Source: Polyangiaceae bacterium (GTDB lineage: Bacteria; Myxococcota_A; Polyangia; Polyangiales; Polyangiaceae). Taken from it: a stretch of 42,714 bases of DNA. This document shows, one piece after another, positions 24,484 to 33,751 of this stretch. The DNA is taken from NCBI GenBank assembly GCA_025937895.1, contig JAICQL010000045.1, forward strand, positions 1 to 42,714. The letters run 5' to 3'. Within the stretch, counting starts at the first letter, position 1, and each line of letters begins with the position of its first letter. A program made the position numbers and the translations under genes. Under the pieces are notes generated by a model. That model was not told the origin of the DNA. It searched no databases and was given only the letters and a program-made list of their open reading frames with translations.

Positions 24484-27099
24484 ATGGGTGGAACTGTGTT
24501 TGCTCTTCGGGACGTCGGTGGCCGCGACGTGGCGCTGGTCGGCGGCAAGGGCGCAAACCTGGGAGAGCTCTCCCGGATCGATGGGCTGCAGGTGCCGCAG
24601 GGCTTCTGCGTCTCGACGGAGGTCTTCGATCGAGTTGTGGGTGCAAGCTCCGCGCTGGTCGAAGCGCTGGAGCGGCTCTCGCGGCTGAAAGTGGAGGAGC
24701 GCGAGGCGCTCGAAGAGCGAGCAGCGGCCCTGCGCGAGCTGATCGAGGGGCTCGCCATCCCGGCAGATGTCGAGCAGGCGATTACTCGGCAGCTCCGTCA
24801 GCTCGGCGAGCACGATGCCTGCGCGGTGCGCTCGAGCGCCACGGCGGAGGACTCGCCGGGCGCATCGTTTGCGGGGCAGCACGATACTTATCTGAACATC
24901 GTCGGGGCGCCAGCGATCCTGCAGCACATCCGCCGCTGCTGGGCCTCGCTGTTCAGCGACCGCGCCGTCGCTTACCGGCTGCAGCAGGGCTTTGATCCGC
25001 GCAAGGTGCACATGGCGGTGGTGGTGCAGAAGATGCTTCTGCCGCAGGCGGCGGGGGTGCTGTTCACTGCTGATCCTGTCAGCTCGAGCCGCAGAATCGT
25101 GTCGATCGACGCGTGCTTCGGCCTCGGCGAGGCCCTCGTCTCCGGGCGGGTCAGCGCCGATAACTACCAGGTACGCGACGGGCAGCTCATCGCGAAGACG
25201 ATCGCCAGCAAGCAGCGCGCGACGCGGGCGCTTCCGCACGGAGGCACCGAGGAGCGCGCGCTCGAGCCCGAGCAGCAGCGCCGGCAGGTGCTGCTGGATG
25301 AGCAGATCCTGCAGCTGGCGCGGCTGGGCCGACAGATCGAGGCGCACTTCGGCCAGCCCCAGGACGTCGAGTGGTGCCTGGTCGAGGACGAGCTGTACGT
25401 CGTGCAGAGCCGGCCGATCACGACCCTGTACCCCATCCCGGAAGCGGGCGAGCCCGGCAACCACGTCTACGTCTCGGTCGGGCACCAGCAGATGATGACC
25501 GATGCCATGAAGCCGCTGGGGCTCTCCTTGCACCAGCTCGCGGCGGGGCGGCCCATGTACGCGGCGGGTGGCAGGCTGTTCGTGGATGTCGCAAAGCAGC
25601 TGGCCACGCAGGCGGGCCGCGACCTGCTCTTGAAGGTGCTGCGCGGCTACGATCCGCTGCTGGAGGACGCCCTGCTGACCATCCTCCAGCGGGGCGATCT
25701 GATCGAGTCGCCGCCGGTGGAGCCTGCGGGTGCCGCTGCCGGCAAGAGCCCCCCTGCTCATCCGGGCTTCCAGTCGCAGATCGAGGCGGACCCGGCGATC
25801 GTGCCGGAGCTGATGGCGCGCAGCCAGGCATCTATCGCGGCGCTGAAGCGGGACATTCGCGACCAATCCGGCATCGAGCTGCTCGACTTCATCGAGCACG
25901 ACGTGCAGCTCATGAAGGGGAGCTGGCTCGAGCCGCGCAACTTCGGTGCGATCATGGCCGGCATGAACGCCGCCACCTGGCTCAACGAGCACATGCTCGA
26001 GTGGCTGGGTGAGAAGAACGCCGCAGACGCCCTGGCCCAGTCCGTGCCCAACAATGTCACGGCCGAGATGGGCCTGGAGCTGCTGGACGTGGCGGACGTG
26101 CTCCGCCCGCATCCGGAGGTGGTGGCTTACCTGCAGCGGGCGAAGGACGACGGCTTTCTCGCTGGCCTGGCGCAACTGTCGGGAGGGCCTGCGGCGCGCG
26201 AGGCTCTCGCTGCCTACCTCGAGAAGTACGGCATGCGCTGCCCCGGGGAAATCGACGTGACGAGGACGCGCTGGCACGAAGCGCCGACCGCCCTGGTCCC
26301 CGCGCTGCTCGCCAACATCAGGAGCTTTGCCCCGGGCGAGAGCCGCCGCAGGCTGGAGCGCGGGCTGCAGCTGGCAGCGAAGAAGGAACGCGAGCTGCTC
26401 GAGCGGCTGAAGCAGCTGCCGGATGGCGAGCAGAAGGCGAGCGAGACCTCTCGCACGATCCAGCGGCTGCGCATGTTCATGGGATACCGGGAGTATCCGA
26501 AATACGGCATCGCCAGCCGTTACTCCCTGTACCGTCAGGCGCTCCTGGCGGAAGCGGACCGCCTGGTGCAGGCGGGCGTGCTCCGCGAGCGGGAGGACCT
26601 CTACTACCTCACGTTCCAGGAGCTGCGGCGCGTCGTGAGCGAGCGCGAGCTGGACCGCGCGCTCGTCCGCCAGCGGCAGGCGGAGCACGAGTACCATCGG
26701 AGGCTCCGGCCGCCGCGGATCATCACGTCCGACGGCGAGATCTTCACGGGTGCGTACCGGCGCGGCGATCTGCCGGCGGGCGCGCTCGCCGGGCTGGCCG
26801 TCTCCGCGGGCGTGGTCGAGGGCCGAGCTCGCGTGCTCTCCAGCATGGCCGGCGCGGAGCTCGAGGCGGGCGACATCCTGGTCACCGCCTGCACGGATCC
26901 GGGCTGGACGCCGGTGTTCGTGGCCATTGCTGGCCTGGTCACGGAGGTCGGGGGCCTGATGACCCACGGCGCAGTGATCGCTCGCGAATACGGCCTGCCC
27001 GCGGTGGTGGGCGTGGAGAACGCGACTCGCTCGATCCGGGACGGCCAGCGCATCCGGGTGCACGGGGGCGAGGGCTACGTGGAGCTGCTGGAGCGCTAG
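24484..27099 (+). CDS. rph: Rifampin phosphotransferase
   Basis: A three-domain dikinase that inactivates rifamycins by phosphorylating the ansa-chain hydroxyl, using ATP and releasing AMP and phosphate. The 871-residue protein has an N-terminal ATP-grasp domain (VGGKGANLGE, AVRSSATAEDSPGASFAGQHDTY, SRPITTLYPIPE), a central rifampin-binding domain (HQQMMTDAMKPLG, MYAAGGRLFVD, IMAGMNAATWLNEH, KYGMRCPGEID, YREYPKYG), and a C-terminal swivelling domain with catalytic His828 (GGLMTHGAVIAREYGLP). It lacks the C-terminal PEP-binding barrel of PEP synthase and PPDK. The order, length and motifs match Listeria Rph closely. ATG 24484 with an AGGCGG site was chosen over longer in-frame starts. Rifamycin is the expected substrate, but sequence cannot exclude a related natural product. 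Confidence 0.93.
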   Translation: MGGTVFALRDVGGRDVALVGGKGANLGELSRIDGLQVPQGFCVSTEVFDRVVGASSALVEALERLSRLKVEEREALEERAAALRELIEGLAIPADVEQAITRQLRQLGEHDACAVRSSATAEDSPGASFAGQHDTYLNIVGAPAILQHIRRCWASLFSDRAVAYRLQQGFDPRKVHMAVVVQKMLLPQAAGVLFTADPVSSSRRIVSIDACFGLGEALVSGRVSADNYQVRDGQLIAKTIASKQRATRALPHGGTEERALEPEQQRRQVLLDEQILQLARLGRQIEAHFGQPQDVEWCLVEDELYVVQSRPITTLYPIPEAGEPGNHVYVSVGHQQMMTDAMKPLGLSLHQLAAGRPMYAAGGRLFVDVAKQLATQAGRDLLLKVLRGYDPLLEDALLTILQRGDLIESPPVEPAGAAAGKSPPAHPGFQSQIEADPAIVPELMARSQASIAALKRDIRDQSGIELLDFIEHDVQLMKGSWLEPRNFGAIMAGMNAATWLNEHMLEWLGEKNAADALAQSVPNNVTAEMGLELLDVADVLRPHPEVVAYLQRAKDDGFLAGLAQLSGGPAAREALAAYLEKYGMRCPGEIDVTRTRWHEAPTALVPALLANIRSFAPGESRRRLERGLQLAAKKERELLERLKQLPDGEQKASETSRTIQRLRMFMGYREYPKYGIASRYSLYRQALLAEADRLVQAGVLREREDLYYLTFQELRRVVSERELDRALVRQRQAEHEYHRRLRPPRIITSDGEIFTGAYRRGDLPAGALAGLAVSAGVVEGRARVLSSMAGAELEAGDILVTACTDPGWTPVFVAIAGLVTEVGGLMTHGAVIAREYGLPAVVGVENATRSIRDGQRIRVHGGEGYVELLER

Positions 27100-27114
27100 C
27101 GCGCTCGTCTCCGC

Positions 27115-28497
27115 TCAGCCACGAAGTGGCAGCGAGAGGATGGCGCCGCCGATGCGCTCCTGCCAGAAGGCACGCTCGTCCGCGCGATGAGTCACCATGA
27201 GCACGGTGCTCTTCTGCTGCGCGCACAGCGACTCGACCAGCTCCAGCGCCCGGGCGCGGTTGTCCGCATCGAGGCCGGCAGTCGGCTCATCCATCACCAC
27301 CAGCGGCGGCACCTTGATCGCCGCGCGCGCGATCAGCACCAGGCGCTGCTGGCCAAATGAAAGCTCGCGAAAGGCAGCGCTCGGCGCGAGCCCGAGCTGC
27401 AGCCACGCCAGCCAGGCGCGCGCACGCGCACGGTGACTGGGCTCGGGCTGCTGGTACAGCCCGATGCTGTCAAAGAGCCCGCTGAGCAGCACCTCCTCCA
27501 CGCTGCCGCCGACCCGGTAGTCCCGGTGCAGCCGCGCGGAGACCGCGCCCACGTTCTTCTTGATGTCCCAGACCGTCTCGCCGCTGCCGCGGCGCCTGCC
27601 GAACAGGTGCAGATCGTTGCTGTAGGCCTGGGGGTGATCGCCGGTGAGCATCTCCAGCAGGCTCGACTTGCCTGAGCCGTTCGGGCCCTCGATCAAGGTG
27701 TGCTGCCCCGGTGCCACCCGGAAATCGAGCTGCTCGAAGACGACCTGCTCGCCGTAGCGCACGCTGCCCTGGCGCAGCTCGACCAGCGGCACGCCGGGAC
27801 GGAGCGGCTCGTACCAGCTGCCCAGCTCCACTGGCGGCGGCGTGTGCTGGCGGGCATGCTGGGCGGCGCGCGCCAGGAAGGCCTGCGGTGTGCCGCGGAA
27901 GCTCAGCTTGCGCCCGGAGATGAGCAGCACCTCCGCAAGCGCCTCCTCGGCAAACGGCAGCTCGCGGGCGCTCAGCGCGGCCACGACGAGCACAGGCAGC
28001 TGCTCGGCGGCGTGCACGATGGCCTGCGCCAGCTCTGCCTGCGCAGCCCGATCGAGCCCCTCGAAGGGCTCGTCCAGGATCAGCAGCGAGGGCTCGCTCA
28101 GCACCGCCTGCAGGAGCAGCACCTTGCGCGCCTCGCCGGTGGAGAGCAGACGATAGCCGCGCTCGCTCAGCGGCTGCAGGCGAAATGCGGCGCACAGCGG
28201 GTGGCTCAGCCCCCGCTCGCCCAGCAGCTGACCTACGGTGCTGCTGGTATCGGCGCCGCCCCTGAAGTTGCTCTCGTCCGCGCGCAGCTGCGCCTCGTAG
28301 AAGGCTTGCTGCGACTCGGCAGAGAGCAGCCGGGCGCCAGCCACCCGTGCCGCCAGAGCCCGCACCAGGGTGGACTTGCCCGAGCCGTTGGCGCCGGTCA
28401 GCAGCGTGAGGCCCGGCCCCGGCGGGGCCAGCTGCTCCAGCTCAGGCGCGGCACCCGTGGGCTCGAGCAGCTGCTCTGACACGGCCGCGCTGTTCAA
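27115..28497 (-). CDS. modF: ModF-like protein with two ABC ATPase domains
   Basis: A cytoplasmic protein with two ABC-type nucleotide-binding domains and no membrane segment. The first domain has Walker [11 protein letters not shown], a variant signature STGEARK and [12 protein letters not shown]. The second has Walker [11 protein letters not shown], signature LSFGQQR and [11 protein letters not shown]. The segments [33 protein letters not shown] and [13 protein letters not shown] are characteristic of ModF from enterobacteria, whose role in molybdenum metabolism is unclear. The TTG start (28497-28495) overlaps the ilvC stop codon as TTGA, implying translational coupling to ilvC. No modABC or modE genes lie in the window, so a molybdate role is not supported locally. 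Confidence 0.85.
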   Translation of the reverse strand: MNSAAVSEQLLEPTGAAPELEQLAPPGPGLTLLTGANGSGKSTLVRALAARVAGARLLSAESQQAFYEAQLRADESNFRGGADTSSTVGQLLGERGLSHPLCAAFRLQPLSERGYRLLSTGEARKVLLLQAVLSEPSLLILDEPFEGLDRAAQAELAQAIVHAAEQLPVLVVAALSARELPFAEEALAEVLLISGRKLSFRGTPQAFLARAAQHARQHTPPPVELGSWYEPLRPGVPLVELRQGSVRYGEQVVFEQLDFRVAPGQHTLIEGPNGSGKSSLLEMLTGDHPQAYSNDLHLFGRRRGSGETVWDIKKNVGAVSARLHRDYRVGGSVEEVLLSGLFDSIGLYQQPEPSHRARARAWLAWLQLGLAPSAAFRELSFGQQRLVLIARAAIKVPPLVVMDEPTAGLDADNRARALELVESLCAQQKSTVLMVTHRADERAFWQERIGGAILSLPLRG

Positions 28498-29978
28498 CCG
28501 CCCACGGCGATTTGCTTCATCGCCGTCATGTGGCCGCGCAGCACGAGCCCGATACGCTCGACCGGATGGCTCTCGATCGCCTGATTGACGGCCAAGAGCT
28601 GCCGATTATCCACCTGCTGGACGCCCGGCGCGTGCGCCTTGCCGATCACGTCCGTCTTCTGCTTGGCCATGAAATCCTTGAGCAGCGGCACGGCAGCGTG
28701 GCTGTACAGGTAGCAGCCGTATTCGGCGGTGTCGCTGATGACCTTGTTCATCTCGTACAGTTTTTTGCGCGAGATCAGGTTGGCGATCAGCGGCGTCTCG
28801 TGCAGCGACTCGTAGTAGGCGGACTCGGGCTTCATCCCCACCTCTACCATGCACTCGAACGCCAGCTCCACGCCCGCCTTGATCATGGCGACCATCAGCA
28901 CGCCGTGATCGAAGTACTCCTGCTCGCTGATTTTGTCGTTGCCGGCGGCGGTCTGCTCGAAGGCCGTGTCGTTCGTGGCCGCGCGCCAGGCCAGCAGGTT
29001 CGCGTCGCCCGCGTCCCAGTCCTTCATCATGTTGGAGCTGAAGACGCCGGTGATGATGTCGTCCTGATGCTTGCGGAACAGCGGGCGCAGGATGGCACGC
29101 AGCTCCTCCGCCAGCTCGAAGGCCTTGATCTTGGCCGGGTTGCTCAGGCGATCCATCATCAGGGTGATGCCGCCCTGCTTGAGCGCCTCGGTGATGGTCT
29201 CCCAGCCGTATTGCACCAGCTTGGCCGCGTAGCCGCGCTCGATGCCCTCGGCCACCATGCGGTCGAAGCACAACAGCGAACCGGTCTGCAGCATGCCGCA
29301 GAGGATAGTCTGCTCGCCCATCAGATCGCTCTTCACCTCGGCGACGAAGCTGGACTCCAGCACGCCCGCGCGATCCCCGCCCGTGGCCGCCGCGTAGGCC
29401 TTGGCAATCTCCAGGCCGTCACCGTTGGGATCGTTCTCCCGGTGCACGGCGATCAAGGTGGGCACGCCGAAGCCGCGCTTGTACTCCTCGCGCACCTCGG
29501 TGCCGGGGCACTTGGGCGCCACCATTACCACCGTCAGGTCTTTGCGGATCTGCTGGCCCTCTTCCACGATGTTGAAGCCGTGGCTGTAGGCCAGGCAGGC
29601 GCCCTTCTTCATCAGCGGCATCACCTTCTTCACCACGTCGGCGTGCTGCTTGTCCGGGGCCAGGTTGCAGACCAAGTCAGCCGTGGGAATGAGCTGCTCG
29701 TAGTTGCCGACCTTGAAGCCATTGCTGGTGGCGTTGGTGTAGCTGACCCGCTTCTGGTCGATGGCGTCCTGCCGCAGCGCGTAGCTGACGTCGAGCCCCG
29801 AGTCGCGCATGTTGAGGCCCTGGTTCAGGCCCTGCGCGCCGCAGCCCACGATGACCACCTTCTTGCCGCGGAGCTTCTCCACGCCGTTGAACTCGCTCCG
29901 GTCCATGAAGCGGCACTGGCCGAGCTGCTCGAGCTTCTGCGCCATGGTGAGGGTGTTGAAATAGTTCTGTCGGGACAT
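28494..29978 (-). CDS. ilvC: Ketol-acid reductoisomerase, class II
   Basis: Catalyses NADPH-dependent isomeroreduction of 2-acetolactate and 2-aceto-2-hydroxybutyrate, the second common step of valine and isoleucine synthesis. At 494 residues it is the long class II form typical of E. coli. Visible landmarks are [31 protein letters not shown] (nucleotide binding), [26 protein letters not shown], the metal-binding [21 protein letters not shown], and the duplicated knotted domain with [14 protein letters not shown]. The ATG at 29978 has a GAGAGAG ribosome-binding site. It is divergent from ilvY and overlaps modF at its 3' end. Control by IlvY bound to acetolactate is the known family mechanism. 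Confidence 0.97.
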   Translation of the reverse strand: MSRQNYFNTLTMAQKLEQLGQCRFMDRSEFNGVEKLRGKKVVIVGCGAQGLNQGLNMRDSGLDVSYALRQDAIDQKRVSYTNATSNGFKVGNYEQLIPTADLVCNLAPDKQHADVVKKVMPLMKKGACLAYSHGFNIVEEGQQIRKDLTVVMVAPKCPGTEVREEYKRGFGVPTLIAVHRENDPNGDGLEIAKAYAAATGGDRAGVLESSFVAEVKSDLMGEQTILCGMLQTGSLLCFDRMVAEGIERGYAAKLVQYGWETITEALKQGGITLMMDRLSNPAKIKAFELAEELRAILRPLFRKHQDDIITGVFSSNMMKDWDAGDANLLAWRAATNDTAFEQTAAGNDKISEQEYFDHGVLMVAMIKAGVELAFECMVEVGMKPESAYYESLHETPLIANLISRKKLYEMNKVISDTAEYGCYLYSHAAVPLLKDFMAKQKTDVIGKAHAPGVQQVDNRQLLAVNQAIESHPVERIGLVLRGHMTAMKQIAVGG

Positions 29979-30088
29979 GGTTGCTCTCTCGCGGTTCTGG
30001 TGCCCTCGGGGCAGCGCCTGCCGCAGAGAATAGACCGCGAGGGGGCCGGAGCCAACGTTGCGTTTGAACCCCTTTTTGGTAGTCTAAA

Positions 30089-30103
30089 TTGCAAATTCTG
30101 CAA
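30089..30103. promoter_or_regulatory. Candidate IlvY operator
   Basis: A perfect inverted repeat TTGCA-N5-TGCAA fits the T-N11-A rule for LysR-type regulators. It ends one base before the ilvY ATG and lies 110 bp upstream of ilvC, so one site could both autoregulate ilvY and activate ilvC. Confidence 0.55.
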
Positions 30104-30104
30104 C

Positions 30105-30995
30105 ATGGCCACGTCCACCCACCAGGAGCTCAGCCTTTTCCTGCACTTGGCAGAGAGCCTGCACTTCGCGCGCAGCGCCAAGGCAGCCGGCATGAGTCCC
30201 TCCGCGCTAACGCGTTTCGTCCAGCGGCTGGAGGAGGAGCTGGGGCAGCCGCTGTTCCAGCGCAGCCGGCGCAGCGTGACCCTGACGCGCGCGGGGGAGA
30301 TCTTCCGCGACCACGCCCGGGCGCAGCTGGCCGGCCACGCGCGCCTGCTGGAGGCGCTGGCGGCGGAGAAGCAGGCGCCCACCGGTGAGCTGCGCATCGC
30401 CTGCACGGTGACGGCTTGCCACTCCGTCTTGCCCCGGCTGTTTGCGCGCTGCCGCGCCCGCTATCCGGGCATCCACCTGCAGCTGAGCACGTCGGACGCC
30501 GCGCGCTGCATGCAGGGGCTGGAGAATGACGAGGTGGATCTGGCGGTGGTGCCCGAGCCCGATCGTCCAGCGGCCGAGCTGCGCTTCGTGCGCCTGGCGT
30601 TCACGGAGCTGTCCTTCATCGCGCCCGCGTCGGATCAGGAGCTCGCGCGGCGTGCCCGGCTGGGCGGCGATCACTGGGAGGGTTTGCCAGTGATCCTGCC
30701 CCGGCGCGGCCTGGAGCGCGAGCGCCTCGACGCCTGGCTGGAGGAGCAAGGCGCCCGCCCCGACGTATACGCCGAGGTGGATGGCAACGAGGCCATCCTG
30801 GCGCTGGTGGCGCTCGGCTGTGGCGTGGGAGTGGTGCCGGAGCTGGTGCGCAAGGACAGCCCGCTGCGCGGGCGCATCGAACAGGTGGAGGTGCGTCGCC
30901 CGCCGCGTGGCTATCACGTCTCGCTGTGCGCCAAGAGCCGCACCTTGCTGCGGCGCACGGCGAGTGCGCTGTGGGAGCTGGCGCCCGCCGGCTGA
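30105..30995 (+). CDS. ilvY: LysR-type transcriptional regulator of ilvC
   Basis: A 296-residue LysR-family activator whose known job is to switch on ilvC when its substrates accumulate. The N-terminal winged helix-turn-helix reads LSLFLHLAESLHFARSAKAAGMSPSALTRFVQRLEEELGQPLFQRSRRSVTLT, which follows E. coli IlvY closely in spacing. The C-terminal effector domain contains GELRIACTVTACHSVLPRL, DEVDLAVVPEP and LVALGCGVGVVPELV. Its divergent position next to ilvC is the classical arrangement. The ATG at 30105 lacks a clear ribosome-binding site and sits at the edge of the candidate operator. A longer in-frame opening runs through ilvC antisense and is disregarded. Confidence 0.93.
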   Translation: MATSTHQELSLFLHLAESLHFARSAKAAGMSPSALTRFVQRLEEELGQPLFQRSRRSVTLTRAGEIFRDHARAQLAGHARLLEALAAEKQAPTGELRIACTVTACHSVLPRLFARCRARYPGIHLQLSTSDAARCMQGLENDEVDLAVVPEPDRPAAELRFVRLAFTELSFIAPASDQELARRARLGGDHWEGLPVILPRRGLERERLDAWLEEQGARPDVYAEVDGNEAILALVALGCGVGVVPELVRKDSPLRGRIEQVEVRRPPRGYHVSLCAKSRTLLRRTASALWELAPAG

Positions 30996-31028
30996 GCCGT
31001 AGCTCAGGCGCGGAGGGCGCCGCGCTGC

Positions 31029-32798
31029 TCACTTGTCAGGGCAAGGACGCGCCTCGACCTGACACTCGGGGTTGCACGCCTGGCAGGCCTGCGGCTCCCA
31101 CAGAGCGATATCGCAGGTCTCGCCAGCGTCCAGCACGCCGTTGCCGCACGCGAATTCACACGAGCTCTGGTCGAAGCGGCAGACGTTGGGCTCGCAGCGC
31201 AGCTCGCCGATCGTTCCGGGCATCAAGCTGGCGCAGCTCGCTCCATTCAGGTCCGCGCCATCGCAGTCCTCGCCCGCGTCCACCGCGCCGTTGCCGCACA
31301 GCTCCTTGGGATCGGGCGGCTGAGGTGCGCCGCCGTAGCCGCTCGAGCCACCGCTGCCGTCACCGCTCGTGCCGCCGTGGCCGCCAGCGCCGCCATTACC
31401 GGCACCACCGGTTCCCGGCGGCTGCTCGCCGGGCCTGGGACCCGCCCCTCCAAATCCGCCATCGGCGCTGCCCGCACCGCCAGCGCCGCTCAGCGGCGGG
31501 AGCGGATTGTAGGGAGCGTTCCAGCCGCTCCACTCGATCTCCTTGACCCGCGAGGGGGCCGAGGCGCCATCTTCGAAATACTCGACAGTGGCGGTGCCGG
31601 CACCGTCGAACGCAAAGCCCTCGATCTCGATGCGGCCCGCCTGAGTGGCGCGGAAGACCTGCACGCCCGTGTCGAAGTCGTAGGGGGTGACCGTCCACCC
31701 CACCGGTGGATGATTGGCGAGGAAGCTCCAGATGTTGGTGGTGCTGAGATCGCGGGTGACCGAGCTGTGATTGGTGATGCGCACTTCCAGGCCCATCGCC
31801 TCCGGTAGATCGACCACGAAGCGCAGCCCGGGCCGCGCAGGATCAAACGTGAAGCGGGTCAGCCCGGGGTCGAGCACGTTCGCGTAGTCCACGATGGGAT
31901 AGCGGATGCGGCCACCCTCGTACACGTAGGGCGCCGTCTCGGTGAAGCGATCGATCTGAGTGTCGATGGCGGGGACGGAGGCGTCGACGCCAGCCTCGCT
32001 GAAGCGCCGGTTCAGGTTCTCGCGGGCGCGCTCCAGATCGACCATCTTGGCCCCTTCCAGCAGCGCCGCGCCGTTCTCCGGATCGTCGAGCGTGCCATCC
32101 TGGCGCAGGTCATCCTGAATCTTGGCCAGCAGCTCCGAGAGCTCCGCCACGGTGCGCGTGCCCTGCAACATGATGGAGATGGCGAGCAGCGCGGCGTTGC
32201 CCTCCCCTGCCTGCGAGATGTCCAACCCCTCCGCCGAGCCGACCGCCGCCGGATCCAGCTCGAACAGCTCGAGCAGCTCGCGATGAGCCTGCGACTTTGC
32301 TGCGGCGAAGCTCAGGCCGCTCGAGCTCACCAGGTGCTCCAGCCGGGTCGCCTCCAGGTGACCGAGCAGGTTGATGTTGCTGGCGCCCGGATTGGACAGG
32401 TCGACGTAGCCAAAGATCGATAGCGGGCTGGCCGAGAGCTCGCCGCGCACCTCATCGAAGTAGAAGCCGCTGACCTCCACCCGGGCGTACGGCGTGCCGA
32501 GCTGCACGCCGCGAACGGAGTAGCCGCCGCCATCGCCGCTCATGGTCGTGCTGAAGCTGCGCCCGGTCTGCACCAGATTGGCATCGAGCTCCGCGACGGT
32601 GACCTTGCTGCCGCTGCTGAATGGTCCTTTTTGAGCGCTGCCGCTCACGTCTGTGCTCAGCGGCTGGCCGCCCGCCGGCCCCGCCTGGCCGGGTGCTCCA
32701 CAGGCAGACAGCGCCGCCGCCAGGCCCACCCCGCAGCCGATGATCCGCCCCATGCCCATCACGCCCGTCCGCGCTCTCACATTTGAATTCGCAGCCAT
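31029..32798 (-). CDS. Large exported lipoprotein with Gly-rich linker and Cys-rich C-terminal repeats
   Basis: A 589-residue predicted lipoprotein. The N-terminus has a hydrophobic stretch ending in the lipobox LSAC (GVGLAAALSACG). The central region (about residues 60-430) contains a beta-rich segment beginning VSGSAQKGPFSSGSKVTV, which resembles periplasmic repeat domains of myxobacteria, but I cannot name it. A Gly/Ser/Ala-rich linker follows, then Cys-rich repeats CGNGAVDAGEDCDG and CGNGVLDAGETCD with paired cysteines, a motif that is widespread in myxobacterial surface proteins. The ATG at 32798 (MAANSNVRA) has a GGA ribosome-binding site. An ATG at 32759 is an alternative. Likely cell-surface exposed; partner unknown. 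Confidence 0.8.
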   Translation of the reverse strand: MAANSNVRARTGVMGMGRIIGCGVGLAAALSACGAPGQAGPAGGQPLSTDVSGSAQKGPFSSGSKVTVAELDANLVQTGRSFSTTMSGDGGGYSVRGVQLGTPYARVEVSGFYFDEVRGELSASPLSIFGYVDLSNPGASNINLLGHLEATRLEHLVSSSGLSFAAAKSQAHRELLELFELDPAAVGSAEGLDISQAGEGNAALLAISIMLQGTRTVAELSELLAKIQDDLRQDGTLDDPENGAALLEGAKMVDLERARENLNRRFSEAGVDASVPAIDTQIDRFTETAPYVYEGGRIRYPIVDYANVLDPGLTRFTFDPARPGLRFVVDLPEAMGLEVRITNHSSVTRDLSTTNIWSFLANHPPVGWTVTPYDFDTGVQVFRATQAGRIEIEGFAFDGAGTATVEYFEDGASAPSRVKEIEWSGWNAPYNPLPPLSGAGGAGSADGGFGGAGPRPGEQPPGTGGAGNGGAGGHGGTSGDGSGGSSGYGGAPQPPDPKELCGNGAVDAGEDCDGADLNGASCASLMPGTIGELRCEPNVCRFDQSSCEFACGNGVLDAGETCDIALWEPQACQACNPECQVEARPCPDK

Positions 32799-32938
32799 AA
32801 TTCCGTTCTCGCCAGCTTCGTGGCGGTGCACGGCCGTTGAACGGGTTTCGCGCGAGCCTCCGTTAACGACGCTGCGGGTGAGCCCAGTTGGCTGGACGGG
32901 AGTGGACGGCCATTGTGGAGCGCACGTGGACGGTGCAG

Positions 32939-33751
32939 CTACCGCTCGTTCAGCCGCTCGTTGACCTCGGCACGGAACTCGGCCAGCTCACGCAAGATCG
33001 TCTCGATGTTGACCTCGTTCTTCAGGTTGACTTGAAAGTCAGTCTGCGATTGAGCGCGGTCCTTCAACGTCTGGCGGTTCTGGCTCATGACGATGAGCGG
33101 CCCCTGCAGCGCCACCAGCACGGCCAGCACGAGATTGTAGAAGACGAACGGATAGGGATCGAAGGTGTCACCGCCGCGCGCATTGGTGACGGCCCAGGCG
33201 GCAGTGACCACGATCAGGCCGACGATGAAGGCCCAGCTGCCGTTGAGCTCTGCGATGCGATCGGCCAGCTTGTCCGTCCAGGTCAGGCTCTTGTTGAGCT
33301 CCTGCACCACGTCCTTGGCCGCACGCGTGGAGAGCAGCGTGTTGGTCTCGCGCAGGCGCTGGGTCATCGTACGCAGGATCGGCATGGCCGCGCCCGGATG
33401 CTGCGCCAGGTACGCGGACAGCGTCTCCGCCGTGAGCTCCAGGAGCACCACATCGGTCGTGGCCAGCGCGCTGGCAGAGCGCGGCTGGCGATCGAACAGG
33501 GAGAGCTCGCCGAAGTATTCGCCCGGCGCCAGATCCTTCAGCGAGATGCGCCGGGACTGCTCGCCCGGCAGATGGATGTTCACCTGCCCGGCGGCGACGA
33601 TGAACATCGCGGTGGCTTCGTCGCCGTAGTGAAAGATCATCTCGCCCGCGCGATACCTGCTTTCGCTCAGCTCGCTGGCGAGATCCTTCAGGTCCGCCTC
33701 TGCCAGCCCCTCGAACAGTGACGCTTTCCGAAGCAGTTCCGCTCTCTCCAC
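32939..33751 (-). CDS. Cyclic nucleotide-binding domain plus DUF1003 membrane protein
   Basis: A regulatory fusion. Residues about 8-120 form a CRP-like cyclic nucleotide-binding domain (LFEGLAEADLKDLASELSE, then the phosphate-binding cassette region APGEYFGELSLFDRQPRSASALA). A DUF1003 domain follows, with two helices (GSWAFIVGLIVVTAAWAVTNA and FVFYNLVLAVLVALQGPLIVMSQNR). The cassette's GE.(x)n.R.A residues suggest that cNMP can bind. The GTG at 33751 is preferred because it has an AAAGG site and the codons downstream have typical high GC3. An ATG at 33865 would add 38 residues of atypical composition and follows a TATACC box at 9-base spacing. It is divergent from the phospholipase D gene. 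Function is unproven. Confidence 0.8.
   Translation of the reverse strand: MERAELLRKASLFEGLAEADLKDLASELSESRYRAGEMIFHYGDEATAMFIVAAGQVNIHLPGEQSRRISLKDLAPGEYFGELSLFDRQPRSASALATTDVVLLELTAETLSAYLAQHPGAAMPILRTMTQRLRETNTLLSTRAAKDVVQELNKSLTWTDKLADRIAELNGSWAFIVGLIVVTAAWAVTNARGGDTFDPYPFVFYNLVLAVLVALQGPLIVMSQNRQTLKDRAQSQTDFQVNLKNEVNIETILRELAEFRAEVNERLNER

Noticed and set aside
24295..27063. 922-codon minus-strand frame opposite rph
   Set aside because: Antisense artefact. It has no recognisable domain and overlaps the tRNA gene, while the plus strand encodes a full three-domain Rph.
30079..30096. Sigma54-like -24/-12 element before ilvY
   Set aside because: The GG-to-GC spacing is 11 instead of 10 bases. 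The segment is better explained by the LysR-type inverted repeat.
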